Source: DATBHM01 sp963772375 (GTDB taxonomy: Bacteria > Actinomycetota > UBA4738 > JACQTL01). From it: a DNA stretch of 64,000 nucleotides. The stretch is taken from NCBI GenBank assembly GCA_963772375.1, contig CAVYXG010000001.1, positions 1,860,001 through 1,924,000 of the forward strand. Reading direction: 5' to 3'. Shown in pieces: positions 56,889 through 64,000 of this stretch (its first letter is position 1; the number at the start of each line of letters is the position of its first letter). Position numbers and translations under genes: made by a program. The notes beneath the pieces were generated by a model that did not search any database, was not told the DNA's origin, and was given only the letters and a program-made list of their open reading frames with translations.

Positions 56889-56921
56889 CGGTCCGCGAAT
56901 CCTACCGGCTGCCGACCGGTC

Positions 56922-57311
56922 TCAGCCCATCCCCCAGAACAACATCGAGTTGGGGTCGTCGGGGTCGACCCGCACCTTGATCGCGGCGCCGGGCGCGATG
57001 CCGGCCATCACGCTGTCGATCATGTACTGGGTGAACACGGCGGCGTAGGGCTGGCCGTTGGGCGGGCTCACCGTGACGCCGAACGCGATCTCCTTGCCCC
57101 CGCCGAAGTCCACCTTCCCGGTCGGCTGCAGCGAGTCGATCTTCGCCGGCATCTCGACCCCGGACTGGTTGAGCTTCATCGCGCGGGCCTGCAACGCGGC
57201 GGTCTCCTCCATGGAGGGCGCCGCGCCCCCGCCGGCGGCGCCCGGCATCTGGATCCCCATCCGTGCTGCAGCCTCCTGGGCCTGTCGCATCATGTCCTCG
57301 TAGTTCGCCAT
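56922..57311 (-). CDS. Hypothetical protein, 129 residues
   Basis: Starts MANYEDMMRQAQEAAARMGI with a strong SD (AAGGAGGA), continues with AAPSMEETAALQARAMKLNQ and ends in a beta-rich block (KIDSLQPTGKVDFGGGKEIAFGVTVSPPNGQPYAAVFTQYMIDS, RVDPDDPNSMLFW). The C-terminal part resembles small actinobacterial 'SHOCT-less' ferredoxin-like proteins; no function known. Follows the membrane protein genes in the same direction. Confidence 0.7.
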   Translation of the reverse strand: MANYEDMMRQAQEAAARMGIQMPGAAGGGAAPSMEETAALQARAMKLNQSGVEMPAKIDSLQPTGKVDFGGGKEIAFGVTVSPPNGQPYAAVFTQYMIDSVMAGIAPGAAIKVRVDPDDPNSMLFWGMG

Positions 57312-57328
57312 CGCGTCCTCCTTCCCTG

Positions 57329-59551
57329 TCAGAACGAGCCGCCGCCGGGGCGGTACTCGCTGATCGACTGCACCACGCTGACCAGACCGCCTTGGGAGGC
57401 GTTCGCCGCCTGGAACTGCGACTGCGGGCCGTAGACGAACGCCACGAACACCGCCCGGTCCTTCGTGTCGACCCCGGCCAGCCCCTCGACCGCGCCGCCG
57501 TTCGGGTACGCGAACACCTGCTCCGTCGACCCGTCCAGCCCCTGGAACGGCTGGTGCTGCACCGCCCCCTGCGCCGTCGGCGTCCCCGGGAACAGGCCCG
57601 CCCCCTGCGCCGATGTGTTCAACAGCTGCCGGGCGATCTGCGCCGGCGACTCCCGCTGCACGGACGCCGGCAGCGTCGTCAGGTTGTAGCGGAACAGCCA
57701 CACGCCCTGGGAGCGGTCCGCGCTCTGCAGTCCGTCGCGGAACCCCGGCAGCGTCGAGTCCGACAACGTCCAGTCCGACGGGTGACAGCCCTCGAGGTTC
57801 ACCGAACGGTCCGTGAACGGCACCAGCGTGCCGAACTGTGCCGGCGACTCCGCGGTCCCCGCGAGGTGCCCGTTCACATACAGCTCGACGCGATAGTCGG
57901 CCGTTCCGAGGCAGCGCGGCGGGATCGACTGGCTGACCAGGTTCCGCCCGGAGTACCCCGGAACACCCGGCTCCGCGGCGGGGTCGACGACGCCCGACAC
58001 CTCGGGCATCCCCACCCACGCGGACCCGTTCTGGCGAAAGTACCACTCCGCCGACAGCTTGTCGGTGGTCGGGTCGTAGCCGGAGTTCGAGCTCGTCACC
58101 CAGAACACCGTCGTCGGCGTCAGCTGCACGTTGACGCCGGCGAACGTGGCGTCCCCCGACGGCCCCACCGGCTGCTGCGCCGCGAACGACCCCACCACGA
58201 ACGCCTTCAGCTTCGCGACCTCGGCCGCCAGCGAGGGCTTCGCCGTCCGCACCGCCTCGAGGTCCGACAGCGCGCCCGACACCCACACCTGCTGGAACGG
58301 CGCAGCGTTCCGGAGCTGAGTCGACCCTGCGTGGAGGTACAGGACCGACTTCATGGCGTCGGTGTACGCGCCTTCGGCCTCCGGGATGTTCCCCTTGGCC
58401 AGCAGCGAGGCTGCCAGCGTGAACCGCGGCACCGGGTCGTCCGGGATCTCGGAGATGGCCCGGTGGGAGGTGTCCACGGCCTGGGCGAACGCGTCCGGCC
58501 GGTCGTGCAACCCGAGCGAGAACTCGGCCCCGCCGAGCTGCTCGAGCGACAGCCCGTTGTCGAACCCGTTCGCCTGCGCGATCTCGAGGTCCGACTGCAC
58601 CCGCTCCAGCTTGTCGACCGGGATGAGGGTGGCCTCGACCTGTGACGCGCTGCCGAACAGCGTCGCGTTCGCCCGGCCGAGGTAGGCGCGCGAGAAGTCC
58701 GGCCAGGCGTCGATGGCCCGGGTGAAGTGGTCGATGGCGACGTTCGCCCCGGCGGAGTCGGTCGCCGTCTCCAGCGCCACCTCGCCCTGGGCGTACTGCA
58801 CGGCGGCCTCCCGCGGGATGGTCGACGGCCTCGACAGGGTCACCTGCACCGCCCAGGCGACGCCGATCACCAGGAGCCCGACGCCGACATAGGCGAACAA
58901 CCGCAGCACCTGGTCGGGCAGCGCCAGCGCGAACCCCAGCAGGAACAGGGCCACCGCGAACAGCGTGAGGATCGCCGTGTACCTCGCGGCGCTCGCCTCC
59001 CACCCGGAGTTGGTCGCGTTCGCGGCATCCTGCGCGGCCTGTTCCTCGAGAGCCGGCTGCGTCGACCGCGAGAAGAAGTGCCGCGGGAAGTCGGGGTCGT
59101 TCTGCGGGCCGTCCGAGCTGTTCGGAGACAGGGGGGTGAGCTTCTGGGTGGTGTCGGCGAGGTGGTTCCACAGGGCCTGCTCGGTCTGATAGGCCGCCTT
59201 CGCCTCACCGGCGACGAACTGGCTCTGCTGCAGGGCGTTGCCCGCCCGGCCCCGCTGGTCCTGCGACTGCAGGAACAGCTCGTACTGCACCTGGGCGTTC
59301 TGCTGGGACGACAGCAGCTTGGACATCGTGAGCGTCGCGAGGCGCTGGGCCTCCTGGCCGGCGTCGTTGCTCTTGCGGTTGGCCTGGACCTGGAGGTATC
59401 CGACCGCCGCGATGGCAAGCGACACGAGGACGATCGCCACGGTGATGTGCCGCGTGAGCGGGTGCTGGTCCTCCTCCTTGGCCGGCACGGGCTGCTCGGG
59501 CCCGGCCGGCGGCGGAGGCGTCGCGGCGGGGGGCTCCGGGTGTTCGCTCAC
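57329..59551 (-). CDS. Membrane protein with TPR-like region and large extracytoplasmic part
   Basis: 740 residues. N-terminal Pro-rich cytoplasmic stretch, a membrane helix (HITVAIVLVSLAIAAVGYLQV), a helical region with several amphipathic segments, then two further helices (YTAILTLFAVALFLLGFALALPDQVLRLFAYVGVGLLVIGVAWAVQV), a TPR-like stretch (LGRANATLFGSASQVEATLI, AFAQAVDTSHRAISEIPDD) and a long C-terminal portion of beta-rich character. Overlaps the upstream gene by 4 nt (GTGA). No known function. Confidence 0.75.
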   Translation of the reverse strand: MSEHPEPPAATPPPPAGPEQPVPAKEEDQHPLTRHITVAIVLVSLAIAAVGYLQVQANRKSNDAGQEAQRLATLTMSKLLSSQQNAQVQYELFLQSQDQRGRAGNALQQSQFVAGEAKAAYQTEQALWNHLADTTQKLTPLSPNSSDGPQNDPDFPRHFFSRSTQPALEEQAAQDAANATNSGWEASAARYTAILTLFAVALFLLGFALALPDQVLRLFAYVGVGLLVIGVAWAVQVTLSRPSTIPREAAVQYAQGEVALETATDSAGANVAIDHFTRAIDAWPDFSRAYLGRANATLFGSASQVEATLIPVDKLERVQSDLEIAQANGFDNGLSLEQLGGAEFSLGLHDRPDAFAQAVDTSHRAISEIPDDPVPRFTLAASLLAKGNIPEAEGAYTDAMKSVLYLHAGSTQLRNAAPFQQVWVSGALSDLEAVRTAKPSLAAEVAKLKAFVVGSFAAQQPVGPSGDATFAGVNVQLTPTTVFWVTSSNSGYDPTTDKLSAEWYFRQNGSAWVGMPEVSGVVDPAAEPGVPGYSGRNLVSQSIPPRCLGTADYRVELYVNGHLAGTAESPAQFGTLVPFTDRSVNLEGCHPSDWTLSDSTLPGFRDGLQSADRSQGVWLFRYNLTTLPASVQRESPAQIARQLLNTSAQGAGLFPGTPTAQGAVQHQPFQGLDGSTEQVFAYPNGGAVEGLAGVDTKDRAVFVAFVYGPQSQFQAANASQGGLVSVVQSISEYRPGGGSF

Positions 59552-60285
59552 AGCAGGACCACCAGCCACAGCACGAGGCCGACGATCAGCACGACGGTCC
59601 CCGCGACGAGGAACGCGTGCCGGCTCCGGGTCCGCGCGACCTGCGCGAGCGTGAGGAAGAACAGGGCCGCGACCAGGATGATCCCGACGCCGACGATGTG
59701 GCCGGACTTCGTGTGCTCTGACGCGGACTCGGCCTGGATCTGCTCGGGATGGAGCTGCTGGTAGATGACGTACTGGCTGATCAGGTTGTTCAGCGCCCGC
59801 CGCTGGTCGTACGTCACCGTGCCGTCGGGCGAGATCTGCGGGGTGTTCGCGAAGAACAGCGCGCCGGTGTTGCGCGCGAGCGACGCCTGACCCTGCGCCT
59901 CGGAGGCCAGCTGCGCGGCAAGCGCCGGGTACCTCTGCGCGAGCGCCTTCGACTGCTGGTCGAAGAACTGCTCCGACTGGAGCTCCTGCTGAAAGGTCCC
60001 GACGCGGCGGAGCTCCTCGGCGATGTCCGCCCGGCCGCTGGTGAGGATCTGCTGCTGTTCGAGGAACTGCTGCTGCGCCACCTGGTCGAGGTCCGACGCC
60101 CGTGTGGACGAGACCGAGGCCGACCACGCGACGCCGGCACCGGCCAGCGAGGCCACCACGATGAGCAGCGCCACGACCATCTTGTACCGGGACGACGGCG
60201 CCGGGGCGCCCTCCACGGGCGGAGGCGGGGACTCGTCACGGGTGGGTTCGTGCGGGGCGTCGCCCGCTGTGTCGCTCGCGTCCAT
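59548..60285 (-). CDS. Membrane protein with long periplasmic helical region
   Basis: 245 residues. N-terminal Pro-rich region, one membrane helix (YKMVVALLIVVASLAGAGVAWS), a long Gln/Glu-rich extracytoplasmic helical region (LDQVAQQQFLEQQQILTSGRADIAEELRRVGTFQQELQSEQ), then helices near the C-terminus (HIVGVGIILVAALFFLTLAQVA and LVAGTVVLIVGLVLWLVVLL). First gene of the operon with 57329-59551; both have similar topology, suggesting a complex. Function unknown. Confidence 0.75.
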   Translation of the reverse strand: MDASDTAGDAPHEPTRDESPPPPVEGAPAPSSRYKMVVALLIVVASLAGAGVAWSASVSSTRASDLDQVAQQQFLEQQQILTSGRADIAEELRRVGTFQQELQSEQFFDQQSKALAQRYPALAAQLASEAQGQASLARNTGALFFANTPQISPDGTVTYDQRRALNNLISQYVIYQQLHPEQIQAESASEHTKSGHIVGVGIILVAALFFLTLAQVARTRSRHAFLVAGTVVLIVGLVLWLVVLL

Positions 60286-60339
60286 GTTCGCCTCGATCGG
60301 GGGGCAGTCCGGGGCGACCCGGGGACGGCCGCGGCGGGG

Positions 60340-60369
60340 AGCGTATTGGCCTGCCGCGCCGCTTGTAAA
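60340..60369 (-). promoter_or_regulatory. Sigma-70-like promoter for the membrane-protein operon
   Basis: On the minus strand TTTACA (60364-60369) and TACGCT (60340-60345) are separated by 18 nt, upstream of the gene starting at 60285. Good match to a vegetative promoter. Confidence 0.5.
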
Positions 60370-60422
60370 GGCAGACCAGACCGGCGACGTCCTCGTCCGC
60401 CGACGCGATCGCTCGCGCCCGA

Positions 60423-61079
60423 TCAGCCGATGACGTTCACCGCCCGGCCGACCACCATCACGACGATCGCGATCGCCGCCAGCGCCTCGAGCATCATCAG
60501 CAGTTTGGCCCGGGAGGACAGCGGCAACGTGTCCGTCGGGCTGAACGCGGTCGAGTTGGTGAACGACAGGAACAGGTAGTCGACGAACGTCGGCAGCCAG
60601 TCCTGCTGGCCGATCTCGTGCGTTCCCATCTGTGGGAACAGGAAGTCGGGCTCACCGTCATCCGGCTGCCCACGCACGGCCGGTCCGCCCCGGTCGAGCT
60701 CCCAGTACAGCAGCCCGAACCCGATCACCATGGTGAGCCACAGCACCGCGCCCGACCGGATCAGCCGGCCGCCGCTCTTGAGCTCGCCCGTCAGCACGGC
60801 GTGGACCAGCAGGACCAGGGAGGCCAGCACCGCGAACAGCACCACGCCGAGCAGCGCCAGGGAAGCGATCCGGACGATGCGCTGCTCCTCCGAGTCGCGG
60901 CGGGGCGCGACGATCGTCAGCGGCACCACCAGCGCCGCCTCGAGCGCCGGGATCAGCCACCGGGGGCCGAAGGAGATGGACTCGGGGAGCAGGAAGTACA
61001 GCAGGAGCGCCGCGACCACCGCCAGGCTGGCCGGCCATCGCGGTTCCCCGGGCTCCCCGCTCGCGGCGTTCCCGCTCAT
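60423..61079 (-). CDS. Channel-like membrane protein without a K+ selectivity filter
   Basis: 218 residues with six or so helices. The last part reads DYLFLSFTNSTAFSPTDTLP and then LSSRAKLLMMLEALAAIAIVVMVVGRAVNVI, the same layout as the pore loop and final helix of two-TM K+ channels (YFS..T.TTxGYGD..P..), but the TVGYGD filter is replaced by STAFSPTD. Upstream helices (VVAALLLYFLLPESI, ALEAALVVPLTIV, LALLGVVLFAVLASLVLLVHAV, GAVLWLTMVIGFGLLYWELD) fit. It cannot select K+ by the classical mechanism. The ATG at 61079 is chosen; the frame begins earlier. Confidence 0.7.
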   Translation of the reverse strand: MSGNAASGEPGEPRWPASLAVVAALLLYFLLPESISFGPRWLIPALEAALVVPLTIVAPRRDSEEQRIVRIASLALLGVVLFAVLASLVLLVHAVLTGELKSGGRLIRSGAVLWLTMVIGFGLLYWELDRGGPAVRGQPDDGEPDFLFPQMGTHEIGQQDWLPTFVDYLFLSFTNSTAFSPTDTLPLSSRAKLLMMLEALAAIAIVVMVVGRAVNVIG

Positions 61080-61119
61080 GGCGCCATTCTCATGGAGGTC
61101 GCCGGGCGCGCGCTCCATT

Positions 61120-61125
61120 TACGCT
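61120..61125 (+). promoter_or_regulatory. -10 element for the coiled-coil protein gene
   Basis: TACGCT ends 8 nt before the ATG at 61134, indicating a leaderless transcript. Confidence 0.45.
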
Positions 61126-61133
61126 AGTCGGCC

Positions 61134-61541
61134 ATGGAACTCCGGCGCACCGTGAAGGACCTCACCCCGGACAAAGCGCTCGCCTGGTACCGGCGCCGTC
61201 GCGAGCTCCGGATCTACTTCAACGAGCTCGGCGACAACCTGTGGCTGCAGCGGATGCAGACCCTCGACGCGCAGCGCACCGGGACACCGGTGCCGGCGGA
61301 GGAGACGGCCGGCTCGGGTGGGACGGGGCAGCCGGCCGCCTGGGCCATTCATGACCTGGTCGACCGCAACGACATCGTGCTGAAGGCCATGGAACGCAAG
61401 ATCGAGGCGCTCACGGCGCGCCACGGCCAGCAGATCCGCAACCTCCGCGACGAGATCGCCGCGCTCCGGGACCAGCTGGCGACGATCCAGGACCGGCTGG
61501 ACGCGCTGTCGCCGGACGCGGCGCCTGCCACTGCCGAGTAG
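61134..61541 (+). CDS. Hypothetical coiled-coil protein, 135 residues
   Basis: Cytoplasmic. The N-terminal half (MELRRTVKDLTPDKALAWYRRRRELRIYFNELGDNLWLQRMQTLDAQR) is charged; the C-terminal half (RNDIVLKAMERKIEALTARHGQQIRNLRDEIAALRDQLATIQDRLDAL) forms a clear coiled coil. The subsequent glycosyltransferase starts 8 nt after the stop, so the two are probably co-transcribed. No known domain. Confidence 0.8.
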   Translation: MELRRTVKDLTPDKALAWYRRRRELRIYFNELGDNLWLQRMQTLDAQRTGTPVPAEETAGSGGTGQPAAWAIHDLVDRNDIVLKAMERKIEALTARHGQQIRNLRDEIAALRDQLATIQDRLDALSPDAAPATAE

Positions 61542-61549
61542 CCGTCGCC

Positions 61550-62764
61550 GTGCGCATCGCCTGGTTCAGCCCCATGCCCCCGCTCGCCTCCGGCATCGGC
61601 GAGTACTCGGTACAGCTCCTTCCGTATGTCGCGAAGGAGGCGGAGGTGACCGTCGTGTCGCCGGCGCCGGGGATGTTCCGCTCGATCCACACGCCGCCGG
61701 GCACGGCCTGGACGACGCCCGGGAAGTGGATGGCGAAGCCCCAGGGCGACGAGGTCCCCGTGTACCACCTCGGGAACAACGCCTTCCACCGGTACTGCTA
61801 CGAGGGCGCGATCCGCCGCCCCGGCGTGTCGGTGTTCCACGACCTCGTGCTGCACCACATGCTGGCCGACGTGCTCGTGGAACGCGGGGACAACTGGGAA
61901 CGCTACGAGCGGGTCCTCCGCGACGAGTACGGCGAGGACGGCGTGCGTCTGGCGGCGCTGCGGCGCCGTCACATGGCCACCGACTTCGAGAAGTTCCTGT
62001 TCCCGCTGTTCGCGCACGTGGCCCGGCGGTCCCGGGCGGTCGTGGTGCACAGCGAGGAGATGCGCGACCGCATGGCCGCAGAGGTTCCCGACGTGCCGAT
62101 CACCGTGATCCCCCACTTCGCGCCGCCCCGCCCGGCCGAGCTGGCCACGATGACCAGGGAGTCGGCCCGGAGGGCGCTGCGGCTGCCCCTGAGCGCGCCG
62201 ATCGTCGGGTTCCTCGGCTACGTCACCCTGCCCAAGCAGCCCCAGGCGGTGATCGACGGGTTCGCGACGCTGGCGAGGGAACGGCCCGACGCGCGGCTGA
62301 TGCTGGTCGGCCAGGACCACACGAACGGCCGCGTGACCACGTGGACCGACCGGCCGGAGCTCCGTGGGAAGGTCCGCGTGACGGGGTTCGTCGACCTGAT
62401 CGAGTTCTATCGGTACCTGCTCGCGGTGGATGTCGTGGTCAACCTGCGGTACCCCACGGTGGTCGAGTCGTCCGGGACCAACGCCCGGGCGCTGGCCGAG
62501 GGCATCCCGCTGGTGGTGAGCAACGTGGGGGCCTTCGCCGAGCTGCCGGACGACGCCGTGTGCAAGGTCGAGATCGACGGCGACCAGGGTGCGGCCGTCG
62601 GGCGGCACCTGGAGCGGCTGCTCTCCGATGAGCCGTTTCGGCGGTCGGTGGTTGCGCGGGGGCGCGAGTACGCCGAGCGGCACCTCGACCCGCCGACGAT
62701 CGGTCACGCGTACGTCGATGCCGCGCGGCAGGCCGCCGAACCGTCTTCCGTCCAGGTCGGCTGA
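61550..62764 (+). CDS. Glycosyltransferase family 4 (GT-B fold)
   Basis: 404 residues. N-terminal Rossmann half (RIAWFSPMPPLASGIGEYSVQLLP, HDLVLHHMLADVLVERG, VVVHSEEMRDRMAAEV) and C-terminal nucleotide-sugar half (VGFLGYVTLPKQPQAVIDGFATLARERPDARLMLVGQ, VRVTGFVDLIEFYRYL, VNLRYPTVVESSGTNARALAEGIPLVVSNVGAFAELPD with the E-x7-E family motif). Similar to transferases that act early in extracellular polysaccharide synthesis. Sugar donor and acceptor unknown. GTG start at 61550. Confidence 0.9.
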   Translation: MRIAWFSPMPPLASGIGEYSVQLLPYVAKEAEVTVVSPAPGMFRSIHTPPGTAWTTPGKWMAKPQGDEVPVYHLGNNAFHRYCYEGAIRRPGVSVFHDLVLHHMLADVLVERGDNWERYERVLRDEYGEDGVRLAALRRRHMATDFEKFLFPLFAHVARRSRAVVVHSEEMRDRMAAEVPDVPITVIPHFAPPRPAELATMTRESARRALRLPLSAPIVGFLGYVTLPKQPQAVIDGFATLARERPDARLMLVGQDHTNGRVTTWTDRPELRGKVRVTGFVDLIEFYRYLLAVDVVVNLRYPTVVESSGTNARALAEGIPLVVSNVGAFAELPDDAVCKVEIDGDQGAAVGRHLERLLSDEPFRRSVVARGREYAERHLDPPTIGHAYVDAARQAAEPSSVQVG

Positions 62765-62778
62765 CTTCCCCGGATCAG

Positions 62779-62830
62779 GGGAACGCGGTCGTCGCCACGG
62801 CAAGGAGGAAGCGGCGACGACCGCGTTCCC
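62779..62830. terminator. Long bidirectional terminator
   Basis: GGGAACGCGGTCGTCGCC (62779-62796) pairs perfectly over 18 bp with the reverse complement at 62813-62830, between convergent genes. Confidence 0.85.
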
Positions 62831-62846
62831 GGTGCCCGCCCGGTCG

Positions 62847-63869
62847 TCAGGCCGCGCGGGGCAGACTCAGGGGCACGTCGACCCACGCCTCCTCGCGGCG
62901 GCGGCCCTCCACCAGGAATGCCCAGACCCCGGCCAGGACGGTCACGATGCCGCCGACGATCATCGTCCACACGATCGGCACGAAGGCGACCGAGGTCAGT
63001 GTCTGGTAGTCGGACAGGTGCTGGCCGAACGTCGCGATCAGCGACTGGAACAGCTCCATCGCGGCGGGCATGGCCTGCAGCGCGCCCGACGTCGCCGGCA
63101 GGTTCTGCTGCAGGAACGCCTGCAGGTCGGCCGGGGTCATCTTCAGCTGCGCGGCCAGGTCGGGCAGCATCTTCGACTGCATCTGCTGGCCCATCGCCCC
63201 GACGGTCGCGAGCGCGGCCTTCCCGTTCCCGATCAGCTGCGCCGTGTAGACGGGCCTCAGGTGGTCGTTCATCGTGTCGGCCGCCTGCGCCTTGCTCGGC
63301 AGGTTCATCAGCAGCGGCGCGATCACGAGCGCACCGCCGAGGGCGATGGCAACGATCGCGACCATGCGGACCGGGTGAACCACGATCCAGGTCCCCAGCC
63401 CGATCAGGGCGATCCCCGCGATGAGCAGCCCCCAGGGAACGGTCGTGGCCGGCAGGTTGCCCGTCGGGATGGCATCCGCCTTCGCGAAGTTCCCCTGCTC
63501 GGCGGCGAGCGTGTTCACCACGCCCTGGAACTGCTGCACGATCGTCGGCAGCTGCTGCATGCCTGTCGCGACGTCCGGGTACCGCTGCGCCATGAAGGCC
63601 TGGAACTGCTCGGGCGTCATGTTCAGCGCGGCCGCCAGCTGCTGGCCGGCGGGGCCGTTGAACTCACCGTTCACGGCGGCGAACCCCTGCAGGTCGCTCC
63701 GCAGCTGGGCGATCGGCCCGGACTGCATCGCCGGACGGAACCCGTCGCTCATCCGCTCGAACGCGGGCCCGACCGAGAACAGGTTGTTCGCGATCACCGA
63801 CCCGATGAAGACCGCACCGACGAGGATCACGATCGCGCCGGCGGTCCGACGCATCCACGCATGCTCCAT
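62847..63869 (-). CDS. Membrane protein with internal duplication
   Basis: 340 residues. A leader helix (AGAIVILVGAVFIGSVIANNLFSVG), an extracytoplasmic part, a central pair of helices (LIAGIALIGLGTWIVVHPVRMVAIVAIALGGALVIAP), a second extracytoplasmic part and a terminal helix (IVWTMIVGGIVTVLAGVWAFLV). The two extracytoplasmic halves carry similar blocks: NMTPEQFQAFMAQRYPDVATGMQQLP and KMTPADLQAFLQQNLPATSGALQAMPA, so the gene arose by duplication. No domain name known. SD GGGGG region before the ATG. Confidence 0.8.
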   Translation of the reverse strand: MEHAWMRRTAGAIVILVGAVFIGSVIANNLFSVGPAFERMSDGFRPAMQSGPIAQLRSDLQGFAAVNGEFNGPAGQQLAAALNMTPEQFQAFMAQRYPDVATGMQQLPTIVQQFQGVVNTLAAEQGNFAKADAIPTGNLPATTVPWGLLIAGIALIGLGTWIVVHPVRMVAIVAIALGGALVIAPLLMNLPSKAQAADTMNDHLRPVYTAQLIGNGKAALATVGAMGQQMQSKMLPDLAAQLKMTPADLQAFLQQNLPATSGALQAMPAAMELFQSLIATFGQHLSDYQTLTSVAFVPIVWTMIVGGIVTVLAGVWAFLVEGRRREEAWVDVPLSLPRAA

Positions 63870-63934
63870 GGCCAGAACCCCCTTCCGCCGCGCTGGGCGC
63901 GGCCTCCGCCGAACGCCGCCGCCTCGGGCCGCGT

Positions 63935-64000
63935 TCAGGCAGCCGCGGGCGTGGAGACGAGGCCGATCCGGACCTCGGTCCCCAGCCGGAGCGTGTTGTG
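63935..64000 (-). CDS. C-terminal end of a gene entering from the right edge (possible TOBE domain)
   Basis: Only the last 21 codons are visible: HNTLRLGTEVRIGLVSTPAA then TGA. The LGTEVRIGL stretch resembles the end of TOBE domains of ABC ATPases, but with so little sequence the assignment is weak. Confidence 0.3.
   Translation of the reverse strand, partial: HNTLRLGTEVRIGLVSTPAAA

Overview
The window is 64 kb of very GC-rich, densely packed bacterial DNA. Gene families and style point to an uncultured or poorly studied member of the Actinomycetota. The supporting signs are a DUF5317 membrane protein, a MidA-type methyltransferase, an Mrp antiporter in E-F-G-B-C-D order, NarL-type sensor kinases, zinc-ribbon/cyclase/AAA/TPR signalling proteins, many GTG starts, 4-nt stop/start overlaps (ATGA, GTGA), and several genes whose -10 hexamer sits only 7-11 nt before the start codon. 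No rRNA, tRNA, CRISPR array or prophage was seen. The class cannot be fixed from the sequence alone.

Layout. 0-6.1 kb (minus): truncated enolase; an ABC exporter with a LolA-like lipoprotein; a fluoride-resistance operon (crcB plus DUF190) under a clear fluoride riboswitch; mazG and a parvulin lipoprotein. 6.2-12 kb: two AraC regulators, a double-hotdog protein, a VOC protein, three GNAT acetyltransferases (one behind a candidate leader-peptide attenuator) and a DUF5317 protein. 11.8-15.2 kb: two paralogous NarL-type membrane sensor kinases, both broken by frameshifts and visibly less GC-rich than their surroundings, with a 27-residue hydrophobic peptide gene between them. 15.3-17.9 kb: a Crp regulator, a cyclic-nucleotide-binding protein, a DehI-like protein and a hypothetical protein as one operon. 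18-26 kb: MBL hydrolase with NUDIX, MidA methyltransferase with a LarA homologue, macrodomain, rhodanese, multicopper oxidase, threonine dehydratase-like enzyme and a MocA-like transferase.

26.5-33.8 kb (plus) is a tightly coupled metabolic operon: a large FAD/Fe-S 2-hydroxyacid oxidase, a PoxB-like ThDP enzyme, a 27-codon linker ORF, an enolase-superfamily enzyme, an SDR and a small membrane protein. The first two could feed pyruvate chemistry (2-hydroxyacid to 2-oxoacid, then ThDP-dependent decarboxylation). 33.8-39.1 kb: AI-2E-type permease, GH15 glucoamylase/trehalase, acyl-AMP ligase, cupin. 39.2-44.7 kb: an Mrp Na+/H+ antiporter operon with an IS630-type element lodged exactly between mnhB and mnhC, its transposase frame running without a stop into mnhC.

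44.8-50.5 kb: signalling cluster (RsbW-like ATPase; a 1201-codon cyclase/ATPase/TPR protein whose ATPase part carries three closely spaced frame changes; a PAS sensor kinase). 50.6-56.9 kb: lysoplasmalogenase, beta-propeller lipoprotein, dienelactone hydrolase, MsrA, YCII protein, a class III cyclase and a Cys-rich zinc protein. 56.9-64 kb: membrane proteins of unknown function, a channel-like protein lacking a K+ filter, a GT4 glycosyltransferase, and the tail of another gene.

Most of the window is ordinary. The parts most worth testing are the sensor-kinase/micropeptide locus, the GNAT leader attenuator, the IS630-mnhC fusion, the nested small ORFs and the filterless channel-like protein.
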